A stretch of DNA of 64,000 nucleotides from Morinoia aosen (Eukaryota > Arthropoda > Malacostraca > Amphipoda > Talitridae). The notes beneath the pieces are model-generated. The model saw nothing but the letters and a program-made list of their open reading frames with translations. It made no database searches and had not been told where the DNA came from. Both the position numbers and the translations under genes were made by a program. Location: the NCBI GenBank assembly GCA_030386875.1, contig CM059560.1, positions 34,714,183 through 34,778,182 of the forward strand, given 5' to 3'. Below, piece after piece: positions 9,483-20,848 of this stretch (positions are counted from its first letter, which is position 1; the number at the start of each line of letters is the position of its first letter).

Positions 9483-10192
9483 AGTTGAATAGTTGCAGTT
9501 AGTTGAATTGAAATAAGTTAATTTGAATCGTAGGACGATTTGAATCCTACGGAAAAGCAAATCAATTTTTACCTTGCCATTTGTTGTAATGTAATGTATT
9601 GTTTTGCGTATATAAACTTATATTCTAGATCTTTATATAATATAGATTTATGATGGATTTTTCCTTCTAAATTTTTCATTTTCATTAAAATTTTTGTTTC
9701 TCGATTTGACGGTATGTGTCCAGTTTGTTCAAAAAAGTGTACCTTATGGAGATGATTTATTACGTACGTGATTTGATTTTTGATTTCGATAAGTTAATAA
9801 AATTGTGTGGTGTATCCAATATTGAATTGAATTTGAATTGAATTAATAAGAATAAATTGATAAATAATTTGCTTGAAGCTAAGTGGGAAGAGTGATCAAT
9901 TAGTTGATTTTGGATAATAAATCAATTATTGAATTGATACTAAAATTAATAATGTTTAACGAGATGTTGGATTACCGTTGAATTTTGTTGAATTTATGCT
10001 TTGCTAAAGACAGCAAAAGCCATACCTGCCTACCTCCGTTCATAATTCGGAAGCATTTTGTGTCATACGTTCTGATCTGTTCGAATTAACTTGACGGATT
10101 GTAAGATTAATTGATAGTCAAAGGAAAATCAAAGTTAATTGAATAACGTTCTAAAAAAAAATTTTTTTATTGTAATAAAGAATTTTTACATA
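9483..10192. other. AT-rich non-coding stretch with repeated GAATTGAATT motifs
   Basis: No credible ORF. Positions ~9502-9530 repeat, in inverse orientation, part of the palindrome centre (~8393-8421), so the inverted repeat seems to have formed by a copying event that re-used this sequence. A short hairpin CGTAGGA...TCCTACG lies near 9,527-9,550. The stretch ends in a run of seven G at about 10,193. Confidence 0.5.
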
Positions 10193-10585
10193 TGGGGGGG
10201 AACAATTATGTGCGCCCGCCGAGTATATAAATAGAACCGGCAAGAGACATCGCCGTTCATTAGCGGTGGCCTGCCGTAGAGGTAGCACTAAAAAGAGTCG
10301 TCGCTGTTCAGTAGCGGAAGCGTGACTGTCGAGGAAGCACCTGTATAGATCACAGATGCGTTATAGAAGTAACACCACTTCGTATCAGCGCCTACCGTCC
10401 GATCTAACTGGTTCTTTGCCAATACCGAAGCCTGTGCCAATTCCTAAGTACCAATAAAGGATAACCACGTTACTGCATTTGAGTCACTCCCGAACCTTAT
10501 TCGCGTTAGTTTCGACCTGTACACAAAAGGGACGGAACAGTGTGTTAACTTTGTCATAATTGCAACGTTAAATCTTCTAAAGCAG
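10193..10585 (+). repeat. Probable LTR with adjacent polypurine tract and primer-site-like sequence
   Basis: A GGGGGGG tract (polypurine-tract-like) is followed by a region with a TATA box (TATATAAATAG near 10,224), a pair of imperfect ~43-bp direct repeats (10,245-10,341; each contains GCCGTTC/GCTGTTC..TAGCGG) and a poly(A) signal AATAAA near 10,453. Just after, TTGGCGCCAGACC (about 10,585) resembles the start of a tRNA primer binding site. The ends are not clear TG...CA, so the exact boundaries are uncertain. It could instead be part of the 5' untranslated region of the I-like element that follows. Confidence 0.4.
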
Positions 10586-10652
10586 TTGGCGCCAGACCGG
10601 CTTACAAATTTAACTGCGTGACCCTCCGAACGGAGGGTTGTCTCATTCAATC

Positions 10653-12485
10653 ATGCCTCCGAAGTTAAAACCCAACTCGGCACACACCAGAGAGGAACCT
10701 GAAGATCAGGATGAATTGAGTGAGGACGTGATCAGCGCGGACGATATGGAAATGGAAAATTGCAGGGCAAGAGAGAGAAGCCAAGCTGAACTACCGGGCA
10801 CGGCAGTAATTGAAGGAACCTGGTTCAAAGATAACGAAAGATCAAAACGGACAAGGACAACAACAGAAACTTCAAGTGATTCGGCCCGGGACACGGCCAG
10901 GAAATACATTGCAACAGAAAAAGGAGACAAACCATATCCAAACTGCCCAGGCAATAAAACTCAGGAATCTCTAGGAAAAAACTGCACAGTGATCATTTCA
11001 CAAGTTGAAGCACCTGAAACCAACTGGAATTCACAGAAAAAAATCACCCTTGACCCTATTTGCTTATCTAAAGGATTAGAGTTAGTGCTAGACTACAGTG
11101 TTGTGAAAGAAGTGAGAGTCAACAAACGTAGAAATATTATTGCAGTAGAATTCAAGAGCTCAACCACCCCAGAGATTGGAAAACTCCTGCAAGTGGAACA
11201 CATTGGAAAGTATGATGTCAAATGCCACTTACCTATAGCAGAAGAACAAACCGCAGTTTATGGAGTGATTGGCCCCGTTGGAGAGGATGTGAATCTGGAA
11301 GAGTTACAGGCAGTAGCCAGCTGTGAAGGAGTTAAAATAAGAAAGATGCAAAGAATTTACAAGTTTTCAAATGGATCCAAAGAACCTACACGGTCAGTAA
11401 AGGTAATGTTTGGCTCAAGAAGTATTCCACAGCATCTGAGGCTCGGCTTTGTGCAATACAAGGCGAGACTATTTGAGCTTCCTCCTCTTCGATGCTACCG
11501 ATGTCAGAGACTGGGGCACTTGGCCAGTGGATGCTCAGCTCCAATGAGGTGTTTAATCTGCAGTGGAAATCATCCCAAAGAAAGGTGCCAGGCTGCATTG
11601 CCAAAATGTGCAAACTGTGGAGGACAACATGTTGCATGTGCAAGAGAGTGCCCAATTATGCAAGATGCAGCTAGACTACAGGCACTACAACAAGATGGGT
11701 TCTCCTTTTATGAGGCTCGCAAACAAGTAATTGAAGAGAGAAAAGCAAAACAAGACCAAAGAAGTAACAGAAATGCAAGTCAACAAAATCATGCAGAAGC
11801 ATCTACACATGGTATTGTGTCCGCTGTAGATGTCACTCTTGACTCATGCCCAAGAAATATGGGAAATTTGACACCAAACTACCCTTTGGAGACAGTGGAA
11901 GTTGAGGCCGATGTCCATCAGACGCAGGGGTCCTATTACATCCCTCGAAAAGTACCGTGCCGGAAAGAGACTTACGCAAATGCAGTGATATCCCAGATGC
12001 CAAATCAGCAACACCAAAAAGCTCACAGTGAAATGATGGAAGCAAGCATTGTGCAAAGTGTCAGGGAAACTGTAAGCAATGAATTAGAGAAAGAAATTAT
12101 TGAAAAGTGCCAAAATTTAGTGCAGACAGCAGTTCAGCAAATATTTGCTAAAATAACCAAGTTCATAAGTGAAGCGTTGTCAACCAACTTATCAAGGGAA
12201 AATAAGAAACAAAGAGACTTACTTCTCATTGGAATGGCACGTAACCACTTTGGGCCCCAGATTGGAGAGGCTCTTCTTGGACAATTTTGTCAATCAGAAG
12301 ACACTTCTCAGACAGTGATTGCAGCTCAGGACCAAGTTCCGGTAAGGGGAAAGGAGGCTGCAGTGAAGAACCAGGAAGGCCGGCTGGAAGGAAGTGAAAG
12401 TGTAAAGCAAGTGCTCGATGCAAGTGCCGGGGCAAAGAAAAGACCCCAGAAACAAAGAGTGTCTTCTAGAAAACACGGCTTGTAG
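10653..12485 (+). CDS. I-group retrotransposon ORF1 (Gag-like nucleic-acid binding protein)
   Basis: The ORF encodes 610 residues from the first ATG in frame; the frame is open slightly upstream from a TTG. The N-terminal third is acidic and low in complexity. The middle has three consecutive zinc knuckles: CYRCQRLGHLASGC (CX2CX4HX4C), CLICSGNHPKERC and CANCGGQHVACAREC. The C-terminal third is charged and probably helical. Such proteins coat the element RNA to form the ribonucleoprotein used in target-primed reverse transcription. The frame is intact. It ends with TAG three bases before the ORF2 start, and the two ORFs share a frame. Confidence 0.9.
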   Translation: MPPKLKPNSAHTREEPEDQDELSEDVISADDMEMENCRARERSQAELPGTAVIEGTWFKDNERSKRTRTTTETSSDSARDTARKYIATEKGDKPYPNCPGNKTQESLGKNCTVIISQVEAPETNWNSQKKITLDPICLSKGLELVLDYSVVKEVRVNKRRNIIAVEFKSSTTPEIGKLLQVEHIGKYDVKCHLPIAEEQTAVYGVIGPVGEDVNLEELQAVASCEGVKIRKMQRIYKFSNGSKEPTRSVKVMFGSRSIPQHLRLGFVQYKARLFELPPLRCYRCQRLGHLASGCSAPMRCLICSGNHPKERCQAALPKCANCGGQHVACARECPIMQDAARLQALQQDGFSFYEARKQVIEERKAKQDQRSNRNASQQNHAEASTHGIVSAVDVTLDSCPRNMGNLTPNYPLETVEVEADVHQTQGSYYIPRKVPCRKETYANAVISQMPNQQHQKAHSEMMEASIVQSVRETVSNELEKEIIEKCQNLVQTAVQQIFAKITKFISEALSTNLSRENKKQRDLLLIGMARNHFGPQIGEALLGQFCQSEDTSQTVIAAQDQVPVRGKEAAVKNQEGRLEGSESVKQVLDASAGAKKRPQKQRVSSRKHGL

Positions 12486-12488
12486 AAG

Positions 12489-15400
12489 ATGAATTCCACC
12501 TTTGTAATCAAGAATCAGAAACTGAAGAGACAACCAAACATGGAAAACAAGCTCGTACTGGTACAGTTCAATTGTAATGGTATAACTAGCAAACTATCAG
12601 AACTTAAGCTCTACATCTATATTAACAAACCGGACATTGTTTGCTTATGTGAAACCTGGCTAGATCAGAATGAACCAAAATTTGTGGGATACCAAGCGGT
12701 GTGGTTGCATCGGGATATTGCTCCTAGAGGAGGGCTGGGAATATTAATCCGTGATGATATTGGATATTCTGTAAATGGGCTTGATTTACTTCCAAATGGA
12801 AGATTGGAAATTTGTTCCATACAAATTAGTTCCTTTATAGGAAGAGTAGATGTATGTAATATTTACAATGCCAATCATAATGTAGAACTTTCGGAATTTG
12901 TGCATTATTTCTCTCAAATGTCTAATAATTTTATTTTTGTTGGGGACTTTAATGCTCACTCTCCAGTCTGGGACCGCAGAGGAAGGCACAATTTCACAGG
13001 GAGAAGCATTGAAAGTTTAAGGAAACATGCTCAGTGGGCTTATTAAATCCATCTGATCTTCCAACGTATATAGACAGACGAACTGGTTCGGCCTCAACCC
13101 TGGATTTGTGCTTGGTGTCTCATTCATTGCTCATACAGGGAAACATACGTAGGGGAGCTGATCTGGGAAGTGATCATTTTCCAATTGAGTGTTCTTTTGG
13201 GGTGCGCATTACAAAATCTGACTCAGCATGCCCAAAGCGCTGGATTCTTAAGAATGATAGGTGGAAAGAATGGTCCACGGAAATAGGGAAATGTCATAAC
13301 ATTGTCTGTCCTGCAAGTGTTGATGATTTATATGATAACTTTGTTGCAAGTTTAAATAATGGTTCATTGAAAGTTTTTTCCCAAACCTCAGGGAAACCCA
13401 AGTTACATAGAAGAACTCCTTGGTGGGACTCTGAGTGTGCAGCAGCAGTTGCTAAGAGACGCAAAGCAAAGAACATTCTGGCCAAGACTCCAAACACTAT
13501 AAATCTAGGAGCATACCTCAAGGCTGAAACACATGCCAAAAATATTATTAAAAACAAAAAGCAAAACAGCTGGAAATCATTCGTTCAAACAATGAGTTCT
13601 GAAACAAATGTTGCACAAGCATGGAGAGTAGTGCGTAGCATGAGTGGGCTAACTACACCTAGATCTAGTTATCCAGTAGGCAATACAAACAGCACAAATT
13701 CAGAGAGGGCAGAACTGTTTATTGACCACTTCACAAGACATAAAATTACAACCTCAGATCATTCTGCAAACATCATTAGAAGTAGGATCAAAAATATTGA
13801 GCACATGACAATAGAAGAAAATTGCTACAATGCCCCCTTGGTGCTGTTTGGAATAAAGAGAGCATTAGAGGGGTTGAGACAGACCAGCCCAGGGAGTCAC
13901 AATATTCCTTATGCTATGCTTCAGAAGTTGCCTGACCTGTTCCTTAACAGATTGCTATACCTATTTAATACAAGCTTTTTCTTGGGAGTTGTGCCGACCT
14001 CATGGAAGACTGGTATCATGTGTCCAATAGAGAAACCAGACAAAGATCAAAATTCTGTTCAGGGCTATCGTCCAATAACCCTCCTGCCATGCATTGTAAA
14101 AGTGATGGAGAGGATTGTGAAGGTTCGGCTGAATCATTTTCTTGGGTCGCATAGTGTTTTTTCTGTATATCAGACTGGTTTTAGGCGTGGGAAATCAACA
14201 ACTGATGCACTGGCGCTCATCAGTAATTTTATTAGACAATCCATTAAAAATAAACATTTCTGTGCAGTGGTATACCTAGATTTAGAGAGTGCATATGACT
14301 GTGTGTGGCATGACGGGTTGATATACAAGCTATTGAATGTGAATTGTGATATTAGGACAGTGAAATGGATTCAGTCTTACTTAAGGAACCGAACTGTTAA
14401 AGTTAGGATTAATTCAACACTGTCTACAGAAAGGGTTCTTGGCTGTGGTTTACCTCAGGGGTCTGTCCTGAGTCCTCTCCTTTTCAATGTTATGTTGCAT
14501 GATTTGCCTTGCTGTACTGATGTGGAAGTGGTGTCTTATGCGGATGATATAACTATACTATGTTCGGCCGAGTCATTGCCTAGAGTTAAAACAAAAATGC
14601 AGAACATGTTGGATAAACTTGATAGATGGCTGAAAACTTGGAAGCTCAAAGTCAATCCTGTTAAAACTAAATACCAACTATTTCATAAAAAAAGAGGATA
14701 CTATGATATAGAATTGAGATTGTGTAACTCTCTTATCTTACCTATTGTAAATCAGAGAGTGTTGGGGGGTGGTTTTTGATGCACCTAAGCTAACACTACA
14801 CGGCCATGTGGAATATATCCGAACTGACTGCTTGAAGAGAATTAATGTTATGAAAGCTCTATCAAGCTCTAAATGGGGGTCATCCCAAAAGCTACTGAGA
14901 AGATTATATATAGGGTTTATTAGAAGCAAAATTTCTTATGGTGCAATCATTTATCCTGAATTTAATAAGAAATATATGAATATCTTGAATGTTTTGCAGA
15001 ACTCTGCCCTGAAATGTATTGTGGGTGCATGGAAAACCACACCTATTTGCTCTCTGGAAGTTGAATCCTTTGTGATGCCTCTTAATTTGTATTTTAAGTT
15101 TCTCTCAGTGAAGTGGTGCTGTAAAAAACAATGTAATTTTGGATCTAGGGAAGTCTCTTCAAAGCTGGACTTGCTTACTGCGTCAGAAGGGAGTGACATC
15201 TCTGTTAGGTTGAATAAGATTTTGTGCAAAACTCATCTGGAGATACATCCAAAACCATGTAGAATTTCATTGTATGACATTTCTCCTGTGACGGAGTTCA
15301 GTCACTGGATTTCCTGTGATGTACCAAATAGGGAATCTTGGTTGCCAGCTGAAGCTAATATAAATTTTGAGATGTTTTTGGCTAGGAAATATGGTCACCT

Positions 15401-16277
15401 TGAGAGGATTTTCACTGATGGGTCTAAAGTAGCAACAGGATCAGTGGCTGCTGCCATGTATGTTGCATCATCTGGGATGGCAACTTCCTGGCAAATGAAC
15501 CCGTCCCATTCAGTTGTAGGAGCTGAGTTGTTTGCCATATTACAGGCTCTGAAATACATTCAAAACCAACTAGGGAACAGCTTTGTTATATTGAGTGATT
15601 CACAGACAGCACTTGGACTGCTGCTAAATAATAAAAATGAGGCATATAGAGAATTTTGTTTGGAAATCAAATTGCTGATATTAAACTCCTCTCATTCAGT
15701 ACATTTGCAGTGGGTCCCTGGTCACTCAGGTATTCAGGGAAATGAAATTGCAGATAAGTGTGCAAAGCTTGGCCATCAGAATCTCAAATGTGTTTGGACA
15801 AACCTCCATTATGAGGAGTTTCAAAGTCAAATTCGAAGCCAGTTCCTTAGTGTCTGGATGCACCAATGGCATGCACAAGTTGACTCCTCCGGCAAGGGTC
15901 GCTTCCTCAGAGATTTGTTGGATAGACCAAGGAGGCTAACATATAAGGTGGAAACTCATAGACGGATAAAGTGCGCAGTTAGCAGGCTGCGTATGGGTCA
16001 CGCTGGTGTATTGGCACACCTCTTTAGGTTTAATATGAGTCCATCTCCTAACTGTGAAGCATGTGGCATTCCTGAGACTGTTGAACATTTCCTATTGCAC
16101 TGTCATAAGTATTCTAGGCAAAGGCATATGCTAACCTTGCAGCTTGACCGCATGGGTGTAGAAGTGGACCTTAAAAACTTGCTGGGTTGTGGAAACCACA
16201 CAGTCAATGTCCAAAGGAAAATAACTCATTTACTTGGCAGCTTCCTTAGAGGCACGGATGAATTGGATGTACTCTGA
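12489..16277 (+). pseudogene. I-group retrotransposon ORF2 (endonuclease, reverse transcriptase, RNase H), two frameshifts
   Basis: Segment 1 (12489-13046) starts at ATG and carries the AP-endonuclease N-terminus (FNCNGITSK, LCETWL, VGDFNAHSPVWD). Segment 2 (from about 13,034) has the endonuclease end (LGSDHFPIEC) and reverse transcriptase: GYRPITLLPCIVKVMERI, LDLESAYDCVWH, GLPQGSVLSPLLFNV and catalytic SYADDITIL. Segment 3 (from about 14,769) has the RNase H domain (FTDGSK, GAELFAILQAL, LSDSQTALGLL, VPGHSGIQGNEIAD) and a terminal zinc-like motif (CEACGIPETVEHFLLHC). The second frameshift coincides with a run of six G, so a one-base homopolymer change is likely. The first frameshift is near 13,030. 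All catalytic motifs are otherwise kept, which suggests recent loss or sequencing error. Confidence 0.9.
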
Positions 16278-16665
16278 AAGTTATAACATATAAAATTCTT
16301 GTACCCGCCTTATCAAATGACCTGTGTAGCACTGAAATCAGTTTTATGATGAGCGCCATTTAAATGTTATGTTGTCCATATGAGTTATCTTTTGCTGTAA
16401 ACGAAATTATACACTCCCAGTGATGTCACCCTTTGTATGTGAAATAGTGAAAGTGTGTGTATTTGGATGTTGAACTGCTCACCATTATCTGACCACCTTG
16501 GCTCTGACTGGGCCCAAGCTCTGCACTGCATCAAATTCAATGAGAATCACGTCAAAGCCTTGAATACAGCTCTGAAGAGACCAGGTCCGACGGGTTTCTG
16601 TTGAAGAAAACCAGCGACTTTATGAGGAAGGCCTCTCTTCCTCCACCCCGACTATCATCATCATA
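16278..16665 (+). other. 3' untranslated region and tail of the I-group element
   Basis: No ORF. The stretch ends in a short TCATCATCAT repeat before the sequence changes to satellite-like DNA. A short 3' simple repeat rather than poly(A) is usual for several I/CR1-type elements. Confidence 0.55.
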
Positions 16666-16679
16666 CTGAATAAGTATTT

Positions 16680-17640
16680 ACGAATCTCATTCGCTCAGTA
16701 TCTCCATTGCTCAATAATCTCCTTTGCTTGGTAATTATCAGTGAAGTACTTACGAATCTCCTTTCCTCATTGTTTTATGTTTCAATACATTACACATCAG
16801 TTTTGTAGTATGTGTGTGTATTATGATTTGATCGCCTATACGCTGGTATTTGCAAACATGCTTATTACTTGTATATGTGTGTACGTATACGCGTTGTGTG
16901 TACGTAAATGGGTATATGTGTGCATATGGATGTGCATATGTGTACATATATCTGCGTGCACTGCACTAGCAACTAGCATATGAACTATCAATACCACCCT
17001 TTTTTCACTTTCAACTTGTAACACCACCAAACACGTCATTCCATTTTATTATTGTAAGGCATTTATAAAGTATATAGATATATTGTGTGATCACCCATAT
17101 TTGATAAGTAAGATGCTTATCAACCAATGATTTTTACGTTAAAATATTTAATTAGAAATGGTGAGCTGCAGCACATACTGAAAAAATAGATCCGAACCTC
17201 CTTTGCTCATTATCCCATATTTCAATACATCACACAGCATTTTTGTATTATTCAATACGAAATTTCGTATTCAATCCATTTCACAGCATTATCATAATGG
17301 TTGCCTAAACGCATAGGTATGTATAATATATATGCGTTTGTATGTTTATAGAAATGCATGTGCAAGTATATGTGTATATATGAACACATATACATATATA
17401 TGTTTACTAAACTAGCAACTAGGATTTGAACTATAAATACCGCTTTTTTCTGTTCGCTCTCAACTTGTAACATTACCTAACTCGTTATCTCTCTTTATTA
17501 TTGTAAAGCATTCACACAAAAATATAAATTTGTTACGTGATCACACATCTATGTTTAAATAAGATGCTTATCAACTAATGACTGTTAAAAATTTGTTAAT
17601 TAGTAATATAAAACTTAGTCTTCATAATTTTCATGCTTTT
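16680..17640. repeat. Diverged ~440-bp tandem duplication
   Basis: Two units can be aligned by eye: about 16,740-17,165 and 17,190-17,610. Shared landmarks are CTCCTTT.CTCATT, CAATACAT.ACACA, a TATGTGTGTA-rich block, CTAGCAACTAG, TCAACTTGTAACA and AAGATGCTTATCAAC. The units differ by many substitutions, so the duplication is old. No coding potential. Confidence 0.7.
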
Positions 17641-17756
17641 TTCCTGAAATAAGTGTGCATGTGTGTGTTTATGTATGCATATATTTATGCATATGTACAC
17701 TCATACATTTACCCACAAGAGTTTTTGCAAAATTTCTAATCGAGCGAGATGCGTTT

Positions 17757-18062
17757 GTCTTATAAACTTGCTGTGTGGGCTAAAGCGTGCTTTTTTAGGC
17801 AATCAGTTCACTTTTTTGTCTTATAAACTTGCTGTGTGGGCTAAAGCGTGCTTTTTTAGGCAATCAGTTCACTTTTTTGTCTTATAAACTTGCTGTGTGG
17901 GCTAAAGCATGCTTTTTTAGGCAATCAGTTCACTTTTTTGTCTTATAAACTTGCTGTGTGGGCTAAAGCGTGCTTTTTTAGGCAATCAGTTCACTTTTTT
18001 TGTCTTATAAACTTGCTGTGTGGGCTAAAAAGTGCTTTTTTAGGCAATCAGTTCACTTTTTT
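17757..18062. repeat. 61-bp tandem repeat, five copies
   Basis: Units start at 17,757, 17,818, 17,879, 17,940 and 18,002 with GTCTTATAAACTTGCTGTGT. They are almost identical; the last is one base longer and has AAAAAGTGC in place of AAAGCGTGC. Open frames running through the array are by-products of the repeat, not genes. Confidence 0.95.
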
Positions 18063-18672
18063 TCATTTTTTATGCTCACTCAAAATGATATTTTTGAATA
18101 TCTGCCACAACAAGTAATTTTAATGTGATCCCCTGAAGTCAAGAAATTCAAAGCTTATATGTCATGTACATCTAAACTGTCATGAGTGTTTTCAACCCAC
18201 AAAGTTCAATAACGTTATTATTTTCACAAATTAACAAGCACCATTCAACTTCTATCAACCAGTTATAGGATACATTTTTATGTCTTTCCTCTCTATTTTT
18301 ATTCAAGCATCAAACTGGACCGTCCTGGTGTGATGGTGCCTGGTAATGCAGCATTCGCTACAATGGTACCTACGCATGTTAATCAATTACAGACATTTGC
18401 ATCATATTTCGGAGATATGTAATGTGATTTTTTTCTAATATGAAACCGTTATTGGACATTCATGTTTGCTTTTATTATTCACTTCCTAAAATATTCTTGT
18501 TAGGCTTCTGTGGTTCAAATTATCACATCATTTCTTACGCTCTTGAGTATATTATGACAGCCCTATCTAGGTTTTAAATTTCACGTATTAAAAAAAAAAA
18601 CGTTTATTTCCAAGTTTCCACATGAGATACATGTCAACATTTTGGGTTTTAAAAAGTTTCTTAATATAGGAC

Positions 18673-19117
18673 GTCCTAAAACAAAAGTTCCATACGAGGA
18701 GTACTAATTGACAAACCATCAGTGGTGTACAAATAGAAAAGCCATACGAGGCATAATAATTGACAAACTATACGAGGTGTACTAGTCGACAAACTATCAG
18801 AGGTTTACAAATAGATAGACCATACGAGGCATATTATTGGACAAAATATACGAGGCGTACTAATAGACAAACCATACGTGGCGTGCTAATAGTCTAACAA
18901 AAGTTCCATACGAGGAGAACTAATTGACAAACTATCCGAGGTGTACAAATAGATAAGCCATACGAGGCATAATAATAGGCAAACTATACGAGGTGTACTA
19001 TAAGAGACAAAATATCAGAGGTGTACAAAAGATAGACCATACGAGGCATATTATAATAGACAAAATATACGAGGCGTACTAATAGACAAGCCATACATGG
19101 CGCGCTAATAGTCTAAC
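18673..19117. repeat. Higher-order satellite: ~27-bp monomers in ~217-bp units
   Basis: A monomer of the form GACAAACCATACGAGGCGTA (plus a short spacer) repeats with variants. The pattern of variants itself repeats: CAAAAGTTCC occurs at 18,682 and 18,898 and GTCTAAC at 18,892 and 19,111, a unit of about 216-219 bp. This is a two-unit higher-order repeat, as seen in centromeric or heterochromatic satellites. Confidence 0.85.
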
Positions 19118-19256
19118 TCTGTCAAGGGTAGTTGAATGAGAAATGAAAAATATCATCTCTTGGATATTTTATATTCCAAGAGATGGCTAACAACTTGTAA
19201 ATAATTCGAATACTGTTAAGGAATTATTCGAAACTCCCAAGTTCTTAATTGAAATT

Positions 19257-19478
19257 ATCGAAGTAGGAAAACGACAAAAAACGCTATACCAGAGCAGATT
19301 GAAACCCCATCGTAAATGACAATCAAGTATTCAGAAAAGGTTAGTCATGAAGTAATTTATAAAGAACATCGAAGTAGGAAAAAGACAAAAAACGATATAC
19401 CGGAGCAGATTGAAACACCATCGTAGATGACAATCAAGTATTGGTTAGTCACGAAGTAATTTATAAAGAACATCGCGC
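19257..19478. repeat. 111-bp direct tandem duplication
   Basis: ATCGAAGTAGGAAAA begins at 19,257 and again at 19,368. Each unit runs on through CGGAGCAGATTGAAAC-like sequence to TAATTTATAAAGAACATCG. The second unit lacks a short internal segment (TCAGAAAA). Confidence 0.9.
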
Positions 19479-19479
19479 A

Positions 19480-20848
19480 ACACAGCACGCACATATAGAA
19501 ATGCGGAAACAAACTTACACTCAAAAATGAAATGCATGGCTTGTTCAGCATACAAATATAGAGATAATTTTTGCAAGAGCGCTTTATTTCATTTATCTGT
19601 TTATACTTTTAATTTCTTCTATTCACAGAAATGCCCTTCGGGGCCGTGATAGATTGATTTATAAATCATTAAGCAAGCGCAATCAATTTGTTTATTTCTG
19701 GAATTTGGTTCAGTGTTAACTGATCGCAGAGCTTTAAGTAAAATGTAATGTGTCTTGAGGTTTTGCTTTTTACGCAAAAAGTAGAAAATAGAAACATATA
19801 TATGTACATGTGCTTATTATATATATGTACGAAACGTGTGCATGTGTATACACTGATACATAGACATTCATGTTTGCGTGCTCACACATACACACCCATG
19901 CACATACTAACACACATTTTCATATATATACGCATTGAAAATGAATGTAAATGAAATGCTAATAAACATGAAAAATAATCTTGCTCTTTCTATATTTAAA
20001 ATGACAGCCAAAGCTCTGATGAATCGTAAGAAATAACCCGAGGAAAAATAAGGAATTGAAAAAGGACTTTCGAAAACGTAAATTGGAATCGTTTTTTTAA
20101 TTTCCTAAAAGAAATTTTAAGAAAACTCAAGTTACCGCCGAGGAACAACAACAACAAAAAAAAAATATTTCATATCTTCTCGATATTCTCTGCGACATCA
20201 TGCGGACATGGGTACATGGGATAAAATGGAGATACAGTGTAAGCCGGTTACCATGCATTCATGATTGGCAAATATCTACAAAATTTTGGCAGAAATGCGT
20301 AAACAAACATATATTCAACATAAAAATTCATAGCTTGTACAACATACGGACAGAAAGATATTTTTACCACGATTTATATGTTCAAATTGCGCTTTATTTC
20401 ATTAATTGTATTTATCATTAATCCGATTCACAGAAACGCCCTCTGAGGAAGTGATAGATCTATTTTTGAATCATTTCGCTAGTGCAATAAATGTATTAAC
20501 CGGATTGATTTTGAGTAAAGAAATGAAATAGCAACATGTATATCTATTTATGTATATATATATATATATATATACCTACATACGTATACACACATATTAA
20601 GATATATTACTTATTGAAAATGAAATATACAAAAAAATACACTTATAGAATAAAAAATAAAAAGATAAAAACAAACCTACCATCTACTACACCGAAAATG
20701 ACAGTTGAGCTCACTGTAATCCTAAGAAATTATTCGGAAAAAAATAACTATTAAGAAAAGAAGACTTCGAAAAACGTAAAAATGAACTGGTTTCTAATTT
20801 ATTCATAGAAATTTTTAAGAAAACTCAGGTTACAGTCAAGAAACAACA
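19480..20848. repeat. Diverged ~700-bp tandem repeat units
   Basis: Paired landmarks are CGCTTTATTTCATT (19,579 and 20,390), CACAGAAA.GCCCT (about 19,625 and 20,430), a TATATG microsatellite block (19,795 and 20,540), AAATGACAG (19,999 and 20,695) and AAATTTTAAGAAAACTCA (20,113 and 20,814). The start of the downstream unit (GGACATGTGTACATGGGATAAAATGG near 20,852) is also seen at 20,203 and at the left edge of the window. Confidence 0.7.

Larger units (their letters stand above)
10586..16665 (+). mobile_element. I-group non-LTR retrotransposon, near full length but inactive
   Basis: The element has ORF1 (10653-12485), ORF2 (12489-16277, two frameshifts), a ~385-bp 3' untranslated region and a terminal simple repeat of TCATCATCAT near 16,655-16,665. 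The order ORF1 with three zinc knuckles, AP-endonuclease, reverse transcriptase and RNase H, with a terminal Cys/His motif, is that of the I/Loa/R1 group. The 5' boundary is not defined because it runs into the LTR-like sequence. I could not find a target-site duplication. Confidence 0.85.

Noticed and set aside
7009-10192. A retroviral envelope gene downstream of the gypsy pol
   Set aside because: No frame long enough for an envelope, and no furin-type site or fusion region seen. Only two small membrane ORFs are present.
17757-18062. Regular repeats that might look like a CRISPR array
   Set aside because: The 61-bp units are head-to-tail with no variable spacers, no cas genes are nearby and the genome is eukaryotic.
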